Shown: piece after piece, positions 1-9,492 of the stretch
Numbering within the stretch: the first letter of the stretch is position 1
Layout: the number at the start of each line of letters is the position of its first letter
NCBI RefSeq assembly: GCF_020216525.1
Contig: NZ_JAIWOY010000001.1
Coordinates: 496,001-560,000 of the forward strand
Source: Nocardioides nematodiphilus
GTDB taxonomy: Bacteria > Actinomycetota > Actinomycetes > Propionibacteriales > Nocardioidaceae
Length of the DNA: 64,000 nt
Direction: 5' to 3'
The notes under the pieces: model-generated
What the model was told of the DNA's origin: nothing
The model's input: the letters and a program-made list of their open reading frames with translations, nothing else
The model's database searches: none
Program-made: the position numbers and the translations under genes

Positions 1-534
1 GAACGGCTCGGCGTCGAGGCGGTCGTGGGCGATCACCATGAGCAGCGCGTTGAGCACGGCGCCGGCCAGGTTGCCCCAGTTGTTGACGTAGCTGAACTGC
101 CACCACCACAGCGCCTCGTCGACGTTGCCGAGGCGGTAGTGCCGCAGCCCGTTCTCGAGGTCGGTGACGACACTGGCCACGTCGTCGGAGATCTGGCTGA
201 CCAGGATCTCGGGCTCGTACGGGTCGAAGACGAAGCTGTACGTGTCGACGCTGTCGAGGATCTCCGCCAGGCCCATCCGCAGCTCGTCGACGTCGGCCTC
301 CTCGCCCACGTCGGGCTGGTACTCCTCGCGCGGCTCGAAGTCGCTCTGCGCGCCCAGGCGCGCACCGGTCAGCAGCACCTGGCTCACCTCGAGGAGGAGC
401 AGCGGGATGGCGCTGCCGCCGTCGCCGGAGGCCGCGATCGCGCGTACGGCGAGCAGGAAGCTCTCGACCGAGTCGGCGATCTGGGCGGAGAAGTCCTCGC
501 CCTCGCTGGTGGTGATCACTGGACTACTGGTCAT
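1..534 (-). CDS. DUF5063 domain-containing protein (C-terminus cut by window edge)
   Basis: The reading frame is open from an ATG at 534 to the left edge, giving 178 residues with no stop, so the C-terminus lies outside the window. The visible protein is acidic and helical, beginning [15 protein letters not shown], with a tryptophan-rich stretch ([18 protein letters not shown]) near residue 150. This matches the DUF5063 family, which I recall as a frequent neighbour of recR in actinobacteria. Its ATG overlaps the recR stop by 4 bp (ATGA), so the two are probably translationally coupled. Function is unknown. Confidence 0.8.
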   Translation of the reverse strand, partial: MTSSPVITTSEGEDFSAQIADSVESFLLAVRAIAASGDGGSAIPLLLLEVSQVLLTGARLGAQSDFEPREEYQPDVGEEADVDELRMGLAEILDSVDTYSFVFDPYEPEILVSQISDDVASVVTDLENGLRHYRLGNVDEALWWWQFSYVNNWGNLAGAVLNALLMVIAHDRLDAEPF

Positions 535-1127
535 TCGGCGCTCCGCCTTCCTACGAACGCTCGTCCGAGGGTGACCTCGTCGGCGTACTCCAAGTCTCCG
601 CCCACAGGCAGGCCGCTGGCCAGCCTCGTCACCCGCAACCCGAACGGGCTCAGCTGACGCGTCAGGTAGGTGGCGGTGGCCTCGCCCTCGAGGTTGGGGT
701 CGGTGGCGAGGATGATCTCGTTGATCTGGGTGTCGGTGAGCCGGCTCATCAGCTCGCGGATCCGCAGCTGGTCGGGGCCGATGCCGTCGATCGGGCTGAT
801 CGCGCCGCCGAGCACGTGGTAGCGACCCTTGAACTCGCGGGTGCGCTCGATGGCGACGACGTCCTTGTACTCCTCCACGACGCACAGCACGCTGGGGTCG
901 CGGCGCGGGTCGCGGCAGATCCGGCAGGTCTCCTCCTCGGAGACGTTGAAGCAGATCGAGCAGAACTTCACCCGCTGCTTGACCTCCACCAGGACACGCG
1001 CCAGCCGCTCCACGTCGGCCGGGTCGGCCTGGAGCAGGTGGAACGCGATGCGCTGCGCGCTCTTGGGACCCACGCCCGGCAGTCGGCCGAGCTCGTCGAT
1101 CAGGTCCTGGACGACGCCTTCGTACAA
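531..1127 (-). CDS. recR: Recombination mediator protein RecR
   Basis: RecR works with RecF and RecO to load RecA at gapped DNA. The 198-residue product has the usual family length. It shows an N-terminal helix-hairpin-helix ([14 protein letters not shown]), a four-cysteine zinc finger (Cys56, Cys59, Cys68, Cys71) and a Toprim region containing VVEEYKDV and [13 protein letters not shown] chose a TTG start at 1127 because an AAGGAA ribosome site sits about 7 bases upstream and family members begin MYEG. A longer in-frame reading back to 1253 would run through ybaB and is rejected. It lies between ybaB and the DUF5063 gene, the standard dnaX-ybaB-recR order. Confidence 0.97.
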   Translation of the reverse strand: MYEGVVQDLIDELGRLPGVGPKSAQRIAFHLLQADPADVERLARVLVEVKQRVKFCSICFNVSEEETCRICRDPRRDPSVLCVVEEYKDVVAIERTREFKGRYHVLGGAISPIDGIGPDQLRIRELMSRLTDTQINEIILATDPNLEGEATATYLTRQLSPFGLRVTRLASGLPVGGDLEYADEVTLGRAFVGRRSAE

Positions 1128-1137
1128 GTGAGTTTCC

Positions 1138-1524
1138 TTAGAAGCCGAGCTGGCCGGGGGTGCCGGGGTCGGCGCCACCCATGCCCGGGAGTCCGCCGGC
1201 GATCGGGCCCAGCTGCTGCTGGGCCAGGGCGTCGGCCTGGGTCTTGGCGTCACGGTAGGCCGCGACGATCACCGAGGCGAGATCCTCGAGCTCATCGGGG
1301 TCGTTGCCGTCGAACTCGCCCTGGCGGATCTCGAGGCCGACGAGCTCGCCGACCCCGCTGACCTTGACCTTCACGGCGCCGCCGGCGACGGTGCCCTCGA
1401 CGATCGTCTCGGCCAGCTGCTCCTGGGCCGAGGCGATCTGCTGCTGCATCTGCTGGGCCTGCTGCATCAGGGCGTTGAGGTCGAAGCCTCCACCGCCGAG
1501 CGCGTCGAACGGGTTCTGCGTCAT
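1138..1524 (-). CDS. YbaB/EbfC family nucleoid-associated protein
   Basis: This 128-residue protein binds DNA as a dimer and is conserved between dnaX and recR in most bacteria. The sequence shows a glutamine-rich helix ([19 protein letters not shown]), a central sheet ([20 protein letters not shown]) and a second helix ([19 protein letters not shown]), the normal YbaB fold order. A glycine/proline-rich tail (residues about 105-128) is typical of actinobacterial members. The gene starts 14 bases after the dnaX stop and ends 10 bases before recR, so the three probably form one transcript. Confidence 0.95.
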   Translation of the reverse strand: MTQNPFDALGGGGFDLNALMQQAQQMQQQIASAQEQLAETIVEGTVAGGAVKVKVSGVGELVGLEIRQGEFDGNDPDELEDLASVIVAAYRDAKTQADALAQQQLGPIAGGLPGMGGADPGTPGQLGF

Positions 1525-1538
1525 CTCTGTCTCCCTGA

Positions 1539-3659
1539 CTAGTTGTGCTTGATCTCTTCGATGATCTGGGCGCCGAGCTCACGCTGGAGGAGCTCGGTGC
1601 CGCCGAGCTGCTCGTCCTCGAAGGCCTCGTCATCCGGTCGTACGTCGGCGTCGCGCGCCGCGAGCTCCTCGGCGCGGCTCTGCTCGGCGGCCTTCGCGTC
1701 GGGGTCCGGGGCGCCGATCCGGGTCGGCTGGATCGCCTCGCGGGCGGCACGCGTGATGTCCTGAGCCGGGGCGGCCGGCTCCGGAGCGTCATCGGTGGCC
1801 CACGGCGGCGGAGCCTGGTCGACCGGGGCCGCCGACTCCTGACGGGCCGGCTCCACGGGCGCCGGGGCCGCCTGCGGGGGCGCGGCGGCGGGTGGCGTGG
1901 CCGGCGCCTCGCCCTGGTGGACGATCGCCTCGATCCGCCACGATGCACCGATCACGTCGGTGATCGCCTGCTTGAGCGGGCCCTCGTGGTTGCCGCCGGT
2001 GAACTGCTCGCGCAGGCCCGGGGTGTTGAAGCCCAGCGTCAGCACGTCGCCCTCGAGGCCGACGACCTGCGCGTTGTGGCTGACCAGCGCCCACGTCGCC
2101 TTGCGCAGGCCGTTGAGCGCGTTGATCACGTCGGGCCACAGCCGGCGTACATCGACGGCGCCCAGGCCGCCGCTGCTCGCGGCAGGGGTCGCGGGCGCGG
2201 GCGCGGGTGACGGGGTGGGGGCCGGAGCGACCTTCGGGACCACCTCGGACTCGGTGGGCGCGCCCCACGGCTCGGGCTCGGCGGCCGACGGCGAGGGCGT
2301 CTCGGCGGGCGGCTGGACGGGCGCCTGGGCTGGCGGCTGGGGCGGCAGCGGAGCGACCCTCGAGACCACCTCGGGCTCCGCTGCCGGCGCGTGGCCGGGT
2401 GCGCCGACCGAGGGACGCAGGACGGGACGATCCTGGGCCGGGGGCGCCGCCGGGGCGGCGGGCGCAGCGGTCGGCACGCCGGAGACCGAGAGCCGGCGCT
2501 CGATCCGGTCGAGGCGCGCGGCCAGGCCGTCGACGCCGTGGTCGGCACCGGGGAGCAGGACGCGCGCGCAGATCAGCTCGAGCAGCAGCCGGGGCGCGGT
2601 CGCGCCGCGCATCTCGGTCAGACCGGTGGCCACCAGGTCGGCGGCGCGCGACAGGTCGTGGGCGCCGAAACGGGTCGCCTGCGCGACCAGCCGCTCGGCG
2701 GCGTCCTCGGCGACATCGATCAGGCCGGTCGCCGGCGCGTCCGGGACGGCGGCGACGATCACCAGGTCGCGCAGCCGGCGCAACAGGTCCTCGGTGAAGC
2801 GGCGGGGGTCCTGCCCGGTCTCGATCACCTTGTCGACAACGCCGAAGACGGCCGAGCCGTCACCGGCGGCGAACGCATCGATCACCTCGTCCAGGAGGCT
2901 GTCGGGCGTGTAGCCCAGCAGGCCGGCGGCGAGGTCGTACGTGACGCCCTCGGGGCCGGAGCCGCCGAGGAGCTGGTCCATCACCGAGAGCGTGTCCCGG
3001 GCGGAGCCGGCGCCGGCGCGTACGACCAGCGGCAGGGCGGCCGGCTCGACCTTCACGCCCTCCTTGTCGCACAGCTCGCCGAGATAGCTCGTCAGGAGCC
3101 GCGGCGGGATCAGCCGGAACGGGTAGTGGTGCGTGCGGGAGCGGATGGTCGGGATGACCTTCTCCGGCTCGGTGGTCGCGAAGATGAAGCGCAGGTGCTC
3201 CGGCGGCTCCTCGACCAGCTTGAGCAGGGCGTTGAAGCCCTGCGTGGAGACCATGTGGGCCTCGTCGATGATGTAGACCTTGTAGCGCGACCGGACCGGC
3301 GCGAAGAAGGCCTTCTCCCGCAGGTCGCGGGCGTCGTCGACACCGCCGTGGGAGGCCGCGTCGATCTCGATCACGTCGATGCTGCCCGGGCCGCCGCGGG
3401 CCAGGTCGCGACACGAGTCGCACTCGCCGCACGGGTCGGCGATCGGGGCCTTCTCGCAGTTCAGCGCGCGGGCCAGGATGCGGGCCGACGTGGTCTTGCC
3501 GCAACCGCGCGGACCGGAGAAGAGGTAGGCGTGGTTGACCCGGTTGTTCGCCAGCGCGGCGCGCAGCGGCGTGGTGACGTGCTCCTGGCCGATGACCTCA
3601 GCGAACGTCTCGGGCCGGTATCGGCGGTAGAGGGCGAGCGGCCCCTTCGATGCGTCCAC
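1539..3659 (-). CDS. dnaX: DNA polymerase III subunit gamma/tau
   Basis: This is the clamp-loader ATPase subunit that loads the beta clamp at replication forks. The 706-residue protein has Walker A GPRGCGKT at 49-56, zinc cysteines 68, 77, 80 and 83, a DEAH Walker B at 132-135, and a sensor-1/arginine region (FATTEPEKVIPTIRSR). Residues roughly 395-660 form a long Pro/Ala-rich linker typical of actinobacterial tau. I see no slippery frameshift signal, so a separate gamma product is not indicated. First gene of the dnaX-ybaB-recR-DUF5063 unit. No SRP RNA, which often lies beside dnaX, was found upstream. Confidence 0.97.
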   Translation of the reverse strand: MDASKGPLALYRRYRPETFAEVIGQEHVTTPLRAALANNRVNHAYLFSGPRGCGKTTSARILARALNCEKAPIADPCGECDSCRDLARGGPGSIDVIEIDAASHGGVDDARDLREKAFFAPVRSRYKVYIIDEAHMVSTQGFNALLKLVEEPPEHLRFIFATTEPEKVIPTIRSRTHHYPFRLIPPRLLTSYLGELCDKEGVKVEPAALPLVVRAGAGSARDTLSVMDQLLGGSGPEGVTYDLAAGLLGYTPDSLLDEVIDAFAAGDGSAVFGVVDKVIETGQDPRRFTEDLLRRLRDLVIVAAVPDAPATGLIDVAEDAAERLVAQATRFGAHDLSRAADLVATGLTEMRGATAPRLLLELICARVLLPGADHGVDGLAARLDRIERRLSVSGVPTAAPAAPAAPPAQDRPVLRPSVGAPGHAPAAEPEVVSRVAPLPPQPPAQAPVQPPAETPSPSAAEPEPWGAPTESEVVPKVAPAPTPSPAPAPATPAASSGGLGAVDVRRLWPDVINALNGLRKATWALVSHNAQVVGLEGDVLTLGFNTPGLREQFTGGNHEGPLKQAITDVIGASWRIEAIVHQGEAPATPPAAAPPQAAPAPVEPARQESAAPVDQAPPPWATDDAPEPAAPAQDITRAAREAIQPTRIGAPDPDAKAAEQSRAEELAARDADVRPDDEAFEDEQLGGTELLQRELGAQIIEEIKHN

Positions 3660-3796
3660 GCATGAACCCTAGACGACTGCGGGAGCGGCAGCGCGAGCGA
3701 GGAACGAGGTCAGGCGCTCGCCGCGAACGGAGGAGCGAGGGACGCAGCGCTCCACCCCCACCGACAGACGCGAGGTCGTCGACTAGCGTCGTCCGC

Positions 3797-4651
3797 ATGA
3801 GCGAGCGTGTGATCGTCACAGGTGGGTGCGGGAAGCTGGGCCGGGCGGTGGTCGAGGACCTCGTCGCGCACGGCCGACAGGTCATCGTGTTCGACCGCGC
3901 AGCACCCGAGCGCACCGACGTCACCTTCGTCCCGGTCGACCTCACCGACTACGCCCAGGTGCTCGACGCGATGCACGGCGTCGAGGAGCGGTACGAGGGC
4001 GTGGACGCCGTCGTCCACCTCGCCGCGATCCCCGCACCCGGCCTCGCGCCGGACGCGGCGACCTTCGCCAACAACATGAACGCGAGCTATCACGTCTTCC
4101 AGGCCGCGCGCCGCTGCGGCGTCAAGAACATCGTGTGGGCCTCGAGCGAGACGGTGCTCGGCCTGCCGTTCGACACCCCGCCGCCGTACGTCCCGGTCGA
4201 CGAGGAGTACGCACCCCGCCCGGAGAGCACGTACTCGATGGTGAAAACCCTCGAGGAGACGATGGCCGGCGAGCTCTGCCGCTGGGACCCCGCGCTCAAG
4301 ATGTACGGCCTGCGCTTCTCCAACGTGATGGAGCCGCAGGACTACGACGCCTTCCCCTCCTACGACGCCGACGCGCGCGCCCGGAAGTGGAACCTGTGGG
4401 GCTACATCGACGCTCGCGACGGCGCCCAGGCCGTCCGCAAGGCGCTCGAGCACCCCGGCACCGGCCGCGAGGTCTTCATCATCGCCAACGCCGACACCGT
4501 GATGTCGCGTCCCAACAGCGAGCTGCTCGACGAGGTCTTCCCCGGCGTCGAGCGCCGCGGCGAGATCGGTGAGCACGACACGCTGCTCTCGATCGCGAAG
4601 GCGCGTCGTGTGCTCGGCTACGAGCCGGAGCACAGCTGGCGTCAGCGGTAG
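3797..4651 (+). CDS. NAD(P)-dependent epimerase/dehydratase (extended SDR)
   Basis: The 284-residue protein has a Rossmann nucleotide loop TGGCGKLG at residues 8-15 and a YxxxK catalytic pair (Tyr146, Lys150 in TYSMVK), with an upstream serine pair in WASSET. This is the extended short-chain dehydrogenase fold used by nucleotide-sugar epimerases and uronate dehydrogenases. The substrate cannot be told from sequence. The ATG at 3797 was chosen because the Rossmann motif then begins at residue 8; the longer open frame to 3650 is low-quality sequence. Its last 10 bases overlap the end of the convergent antiporter gene. Confidence 0.85.
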   Translation: MSERVIVTGGCGKLGRAVVEDLVAHGRQVIVFDRAAPERTDVTFVPVDLTDYAQVLDAMHGVEERYEGVDAVVHLAAIPAPGLAPDAATFANNMNASYHVFQAARRCGVKNIVWASSETVLGLPFDTPPPYVPVDEEYAPRPESTYSMVKTLEETMAGELCRWDPALKMYGLRFSNVMEPQDYDAFPSYDADARARKWNLWGYIDARDGAQAVRKALEHPGTGREVFIIANADTVMSRPNSELLDEVFPGVERRGEIGEHDTLLSIAKARRVLGYEPEHSWRQR

Positions 4652-5796
4652 GCGGCCACCGACGTCACCATGCCGGCCCGCGTGGCGAGCCCGCCACCGA
4701 GGACCGCCAGCCCGATCGTGACCAGGGCGCCGAGCATGAGTGCGGCGGCCTCTCCCGGGCGCAGCACGCCGAGCTGTCCGCCGACGGTCGCCGCCGCCAC
4801 CGGCACCCCGAGCTGGGCGCAAGCCAGCAGCCCGAGCGGGATCGGCTGGCCGAGCACCCGGCCGCCGATCACGTGCGTCGCCCCGGCGGCGAGCCCGAGC
4901 GCGGCCCCGAGCCCGATCATCCCCGGGTGGGTGCCGAAGGCGCGCAGGTCGAGGCTCGAGCCGAGCCAGATGAAGAAGAGCGGCCCGAAGAAGCCCTCCG
5001 TCAGCGCGAAGAGCTGCTTGGCCAGCCGGCGGGGCTCGCCCACGGCGGTGACCGCCAGCCCGAACGCGAAGCCGGCCAGCATGATCGACACGTGCGTGCG
5101 CACGGCCAGCGCCGCCAGGGCGAAGAGCACGATCAGCTGGATCCGCAGCTCGGCGGCGAAGAGCCGCCGCTCGGAGACGTCGTGCACCCGCTTGCGCACG
5201 CCGTTGCGCTCGAGACGGCGGAAGACGATGAAGACCAGTGCGGAGGCTCCGACCACGGCGGCCGCCCCGCCGGCGGCCCGCAGCGCGTGGTGCGGGTCGA
5301 CCGCCAGGGGCAGCGCCACGATGCAGGCCGAGTCGGCGATGGCGATCTGCGGCAGCAGGCCCAGCACCTGTGGGCCGCCGAGGCCGAGCGAGTCCACGAT
5401 CGGCAGGACCAGCGCCGCGCTCGAGGAGGCGAGCAGCACCGCGAAGAGCGCACCGTGCGGCACGCCGCTGACCACCGCGATCAGCCAGCCACCGACGGCG
5501 GCGAGCACCCCGATCAGCACCGCCCGGAGCAGACCGCCGCGCAGCGCGGGCTCGATCGCCGGGTCCCGTACGGGCACGTGCGTCCCGGCCACGAACATCA
5601 CCAGGGCGAAGCCGATGTCGGCCAGGAACGTGAAGGTGACGTCGCCCGCGTCGAGATAGCCGAAGCCCGTACGCCCGACGACCACGCCCGCCAGCAGCTC
5701 GCCGAGCACGACCGGCAGGTGCCAGCCGCGCGGGTACGCGAGCACCGGACCGAGGAGTCCGAGCAGGCCGACGACGGCCAGCTGGGTGAACGTCAT
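4642..5796 (-). CDS. Cation:proton antiporter (CPA2/KefB-like)
   Basis: A 384-residue integral membrane protein with about 11-12 hydrophobic segments from residue 5 to the C-terminus, as in the Na+/H+ exchanger (CPA2) domain. Recognisable pieces include the N-terminal VLGELLAGVVVGRTGFG and a polar residue in a core helix (IAIADSACIVALPL). There is no C-terminal TrkA-N or RCK domain, so gating by nucleotide is not expected. The transported cation (Na+ or K+) cannot be assigned. It converges with the epimerase gene, overlapping by 10 bp. Confidence 0.85.
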   Translation of the reverse strand: MTFTQLAVVGLLGLLGPVLAYPRGWHLPVVLGELLAGVVVGRTGFGYLDAGDVTFTFLADIGFALVMFVAGTHVPVRDPAIEPALRGGLLRAVLIGVLAAVGGWLIAVVSGVPHGALFAVLLASSSAALVLPIVDSLGLGGPQVLGLLPQIAIADSACIVALPLAVDPHHALRAAGGAAAVVGASALVFIVFRRLERNGVRKRVHDVSERRLFAAELRIQLIVLFALAALAVRTHVSIMLAGFAFGLAVTAVGEPRRLAKQLFALTEGFFGPLFFIWLGSSLDLRAFGTHPGMIGLGAALGLAAGATHVIGGRVLGQPIPLGLLACAQLGVPVAAATVGGQLGVLRPGEAAALMLGALVTIGLAVLGGGLATRAGMVTSVAAYR

Positions 5797-5831
5797 GCCC
5801 GGACGCTAGCCCACCGGCCGCCCGGGGGCGG

Positions 5832-6065
5832 CTACCGCTCCTCGACCACGATCGGGCGCATCCTCGCCCAGGCCAGGAAGGCCAGGCCGACCACGAGCAG
5901 GGCGATCCCGCCCCACCAGTTGTCGCTGTTGTTCGTCCCCTTCGGCGCATCGGAGTGGAAGGCCGCGGTGGCCAGCAGGATGACGCCGTACAGCGCGAGC
6001 AGGGCGCCGATGACGTTGCGGATGTCGAACGCCCCGGCGGTCTTCTTCCCGTCGATGTCGGTCAT
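5832..6065 (-). CDS. Small two-TM membrane protein, partner of the symporter
   Basis: A 77-residue protein with two hydrophobic helices (about 18-36 and 51-66) joined by a polar loop with NNSDNWWGG. It starts 10 bases after the sodium:solute symporter stop, with a GGAGCT ribosome site in the gap, so it is almost certainly co-transcribed. Small membrane proteins often sit beside solute:sodium symporters, and a role as accessory subunit is inferred from this position only. No enzymatic motif is visible. Confidence 0.75.
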   Translation of the reverse strand: MTDIDGKKTAGAFDIRNVIGALLALYGVILLATAAFHSDAPKGTNNSDNWWGGIALLVVGLAFLAWARMRPIVVEER

Positions 6066-6075
6066 GGCAGAGCTC

Positions 6076-7800
6076 CTAGAAGATCACGTTGAGGACGATG
6101 ACGATGACGAGGGCGCACCCGGCGAGTGGCACAGGCCGGCGGAACCAGGGGTAGCCGGCCGCGTCCGCGTCGACCAGCGACTCCTTGGGCGTCTCGGAGT
6201 AGACCAGGCCGACCAGCTCGGAGTCGGGCTTGGGCCGGGTCACCAGCGAGACCACCACCGACAGCACGATGTCGACCACGAACGCCGTACCGGCGGCGAC
6301 GAACGACGCGCCCTGGCCGGAGAGGTTCAGGGCGCCCGTCGACCACGACCCGAAGGCATCCTTCGACAGGAACGCCACGACGACCGCCGACAGCGTGCCT
6401 GCGACCAGGCCGACCGCGCCCGCCGCAGCCGTCATCCGCTTCCAGAACATGCCGAGGATGAAGGTGGCGAACAGCGGTGCGTTGAAGAACCCGAAGAGCG
6501 TCTGCAGGTAGTTCATGATGTTGGAGAAGTTGGACGCCAACGAGGCGGTGAAGATCGCCACCACGGTCGCGAAGACGGTCGCGTAACGACCGATGGCGAG
6601 GTAGTACGAGTCCTCACGATCGCGGACGACGTAGTGCTCCCAGAGGTCGTAGGAGAGCACCGTGTTGAAGGCGGAGATGTTCGCCGCCATGCCGGCCATG
6701 AACGCCGCGAGCAGACCGGTGATGGCGATGCCGAGCAGGCCGTTGGGGAGCAGGTCGCGCATCATGTAGATCAGGGAGTCGTTGAACGTGACGCCGTCTC
6801 CTGAGGATCCGCCCGCGACCGATCCACCTGCCTTCACCTTGCCGATCTCGGTGACGAGCACGGCGGCGATCATGCCGGGGATGATCGTGATGAAGGGGAT
6901 GAAGATCTTCGGGAAGGCGCCGATGATCGGCGTCGTGCGCGCAGCGGTGATCGACTGGGAGGCCATCGCGCGCTGCACCTCGACGAAGTTCGTCGTCCAG
7001 TAGCCGAAGGAGAGCACGAAGCCGAGACCGAACACGATGCCGACCACCGAGAGGAAGTCGGAGGAGAAGCCGGTCAGGTCGGTGCCCGGCCAGGAGTTGA
7101 GCTGCTGCGCGGCGGTCGAGCCGTGGCCCTGGGCGGCGGCCGCGGTGATCTTGTCGGTCAGGCCGGACCAGCCGCCGACCCGGTGCAGCCCGATCACGGT
7201 CAGCGGGGTGAGCGCCGCGACGATCACGAAGAACTGCAGCACCTCGTTGTAGATCGCCGCCTTGAGACCGCCGAGCGTGATGTACGACAGCACGATCGCG
7301 GCTGCGACGATGAGCGCCACCCATAGCGGCCAACCGAGCAGCGCGTGCACGATCGAGCCGAGCAGGTAGAGGTTGATGCCGGCGATCAGCAGCTGCGCGA
7401 TCGCGAACGAGATCGCGTTGACCAGGTGCGCTGCCGGACCGAAGCGCCGCAGCATGAACTCGGGCACCGAGCGCACCTTGGAGCCGTAGTAGAACGGCAT
7501 CATCACCACGCCCAGGAAGAGCATGGCCGGGATCGCGCCGATCCAGAAGTAGTGCACCGATGGCAGGCCGTACTGCGCTCCGTTGGCGCTCATCCCCATG
7601 ATCTCGACGGCGCCGAGATTGGCCGAGATGAACGCCAGGCCGGTCACCCACGCGGGCAGCGAGCGCCCGGACAGGAAGAAGTCGACCGAGTCGGAGACGC
7701 CGCGGCTGGCGAGGATGCCGATGCCCAGCACGAACGCGAAGTACAGCGCGATGATCAGGTAGTCGATCCAGGACGCCTGGATCAGGGTCAGGGCGTACAC
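6076..7800 (-). CDS. Sodium:solute symporter family protein
   Basis: This is a 574-residue member of the SSS family, which couples Na+ entry to uptake of sugars, amino acids or organic acids. About 13-14 hydrophobic segments are visible, with family features such as VDFFLSGRSLPAWVTGLAFISANLGAVE split over TM2, and the later YNEVLQFFVI and ADLW-like (LSYDLWEHY) regions. The GRSLP and ANLGA-E features resemble the sugar (SglT-like) branch, but substrate assignment is only a suggestion. The annotated start is GTG at 7800; its ribosome site is weak, so a nearby alternative start is possible. Confidence 0.9.
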   Translation of the reverse strand: MYALTLIQASWIDYLIIALYFAFVLGIGILASRGVSDSVDFFLSGRSLPAWVTGLAFISANLGAVEIMGMSANGAQYGLPSVHYFWIGAIPAMLFLGVVMMPFYYGSKVRSVPEFMLRRFGPAAHLVNAISFAIAQLLIAGINLYLLGSIVHALLGWPLWVALIVAAAIVLSYITLGGLKAAIYNEVLQFFVIVAALTPLTVIGLHRVGGWSGLTDKITAAAAQGHGSTAAQQLNSWPGTDLTGFSSDFLSVVGIVFGLGFVLSFGYWTTNFVEVQRAMASQSITAARTTPIIGAFPKIFIPFITIIPGMIAAVLVTEIGKVKAGGSVAGGSSGDGVTFNDSLIYMMRDLLPNGLLGIAITGLLAAFMAGMAANISAFNTVLSYDLWEHYVVRDREDSYYLAIGRYATVFATVVAIFTASLASNFSNIMNYLQTLFGFFNAPLFATFILGMFWKRMTAAAGAVGLVAGTLSAVVVAFLSKDAFGSWSTGALNLSGQGASFVAAGTAFVVDIVLSVVVSLVTRPKPDSELVGLVYSETPKESLVDADAAGYPWFRRPVPLAGCALVIVIVLNVIF

Positions 7801-7837
7801 ACCCTCAGGGGTATCCCGAAACGCTCGTGCTCAACCA

Positions 7838-8710
7838 TCAGCCGCGCATGGCGACGCCCTCGCGCCAGTAGCCCATGAACGCGACCTGCTGGCGCGGCAT
7901 CCCGATCTCACCGACCAGGTGCCGGCGCAGCCCGGTGACCATGCGCGCCTCGCCGGCGATCCACGCGTACGCGCCGGCGGCGGGTCGGTCGGTGATCGCC
8001 TCCCCGGAGGAGGAGTACGTCGGCGTCTCCCACAGCAGGTCGGCCTCCTCCTCGTCGATCTCGGGGACGGCGCCGCCGCCCAGATGCTCGACGACCGCCG
8101 TCGTGGCGAGCTCGCCCACCGGCCGGCCCGCGCGCGGCAGCCAGCGCACGTCGACCCCCGGCGGCGCCGTCACGTCCTGCACGTCCTCGGCCAGGGGGAC
8201 CTCGAGGAAGGCCGCGCCGTTGGCCCCGGCCGGGAGGCTCTCCAGGATCGAGCAGGCGGCGGGCACGCCGGTCTCGTCGGCCACGATGAGGAGCCGGCCG
8301 GCCTCGCCGGGCGCCCACTCGATCCCGCTCGCCGGGGCACCCTGTGCGGGCACGAGCACCAGCACCTCGTCCCCCGGCGCCGCGCCGCCGGCCCAGGCGG
8401 ATCCCGGCCCGTGGGCTCCGGGGTGGACGACGACGTCGACGACCAGCTCGTCCGCGGCCGTGATCGCGCGCAGCGTGTACGTCCGCACCGCGCCGCGCCC
8501 GTCCTCGGGCAGGGCCTGGAAGTCGGCCCACCAGCACTCGGGCCGCAGCTGTGGCAGCCCGGCTGGGCCGGGGAGGATCAGCTTGATCCGCTGGTCGAGC
8601 ACCGGACCGGCGACGCCGAAGCCGGCGAGCTCCGGGCCGCCCAGCACCAGGCGTACGAACGACGGCGAGAGACGTGTCCTCGAGCGGACCGCGACCCGCG
8701 CGAGCATCAT
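7838..8710 (-). CDS. Siderophore-interacting protein (FAD ferric-siderophore reductase)
   Basis: This 290-residue SIP/ViuB-type flavoprotein reduces ferric siderophore in the cytoplasm to free the iron. The sequence shows the FAD-binding RTYTLR motif (residues about 75-80), the [11 protein letters not shown] motif in the NAD(P)H-binding half, and the C-terminal AFMGYWREG signature. It is the last gene of the uptake operon; its ATG overlaps the ABC ATPase stop by 4 bp. Iron regulation is implied by iron-box-like repeats before the first operon gene at 12571-12620. Confidence 0.94.
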   Translation of the reverse strand: MMLARVAVRSRTRLSPSFVRLVLGGPELAGFGVAGPVLDQRIKLILPGPAGLPQLRPECWWADFQALPEDGRGAVRTYTLRAITAADELVVDVVVHPGAHGPGSAWAGGAAPGDEVLVLVPAQGAPASGIEWAPGEAGRLLIVADETGVPAACSILESLPAGANGAAFLEVPLAEDVQDVTAPPGVDVRWLPRAGRPVGELATTAVVEHLGGGAVPEIDEEEADLLWETPTYSSSGEAITDRPAAGAYAWIAGEARMVTGLRRHLVGEIGMPRQQVAFMGYWREGVAMRG

Positions 8711-9492
8711 CGCGGCACCACCAGCGGCGTGCCGGTGACCGGGTCGGCGACCACCATGCAGGGCAGCCCGAAGACCGCCTCGACGGTCTCCTCGGTGACC
8801 ACCTCGGCAGGCGTGCCGGCCGCCACCATCCGCCCGGCCCGCAGCGCGACCAGGTGGTCGGCGTAGCGGGCGGCCAGGTTGAGGTCGTGCAGCACCATCG
8901 CGATCGTCGTGCCGCGCTCGGCGTTGAGCCGGGCGAGCAGGTCGAGCACCTCGATCTGATGGGCCAGGTCGAGGTAGGTGGTCGGCTCGTCGAGCAGCAG
9001 CACGGAGGTCTCCTGGGCCAGCGCCATCGCGATCCAGACCCGCTGCCGCTGGCCGCCGGAGAGCTCGTCGACGGCGCGGTCGGCCAGATCGCTCACGCCC
9101 GTCGCCTCCAGCGCGGCGGCGACGGCCGCGTCGTCCGCCGCGCTCCAGCGGCCGAAGAGACCCTGGTGCGGATGGCGGCCGCGGGCGACCAGATCGGCGA
9201 CGACGATGCCTTCGGGCGCGATCGGCGCCTGCGGCATCAGCCCCAGGCGCCGGGCCAGCTGCCGGGTCGGGATCGTGTGCACGTCGCGGCCGTCGAGCAG
9301 CACCTGGCCGCCGGCCGGCCGGAGCAGCCGGGCGAGCGCCCGGAGCAGGGTGGACTTGCCGCAGGCGTTGGCGCCGACGATGACGGTCACCTGCCCCTCG
9401 GGCAGTGCCAGCGAGAGGTCGGTGACGATCGGGCGATCGCCGTACGAGAGCGAGGCGCGCTCCACGACGAGCGTGTTCCCGGGCGTGTTCAT
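8707..9492 (-). CDS. Ferric-siderophore ABC transporter ATP-binding protein
   Basis: The 261-residue FecE/FepC-type ATPase powers iron-siderophore import. Walker A is GANACGKST (residues 40-48), the signature is LSGGQRQR, Walker B is VLLLDEPT and the switch histidine lies in MVLHDLN. I chose the ATG at 9492, which gives the standard start before the first beta strand and overlaps the upstream permease stop by 4 bp (ATGA). A much longer open frame upstream runs inside the permease gene in another frame and is not real. It acts with the two permeases and the lipoprotein encoded upstream. Confidence 0.96.
   Translation of the reverse strand: MNTPGNTLVVERASLSYGDRPIVTDLSLALPEGQVTVIVGANACGKSTLLRALARLLRPAGGQVLLDGRDVHTIPTRQLARRLGLMPQAPIAPEGIVVADLVARGRHPHQGLFGRWSAADDAAVAAALEATGVSDLADRAVDELSGGQRQRVWIAMALAQETSVLLLDEPTTYLDLAHQIEVLDLLARLNAERGTTIAMVLHDLNLAARYADHLVALRAGRMVAAGTPAEVVTEETVEAVFGLPCMVVADPVTGTPLVVPR

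Noticed and set aside
2391..3665. 424-aa plus-strand open frame opposite dnaX
   Set aside because: It lies antisense to a certain gene, is Arg/Gly/Val-skewed as expected for GC-rich shadows, and has no motif.
3660..3796. SRP RNA (ffs) gene beside dnaX
   Set aside because: The conserved SRP apical loop sequence is absent; only GC-rich linker is present.
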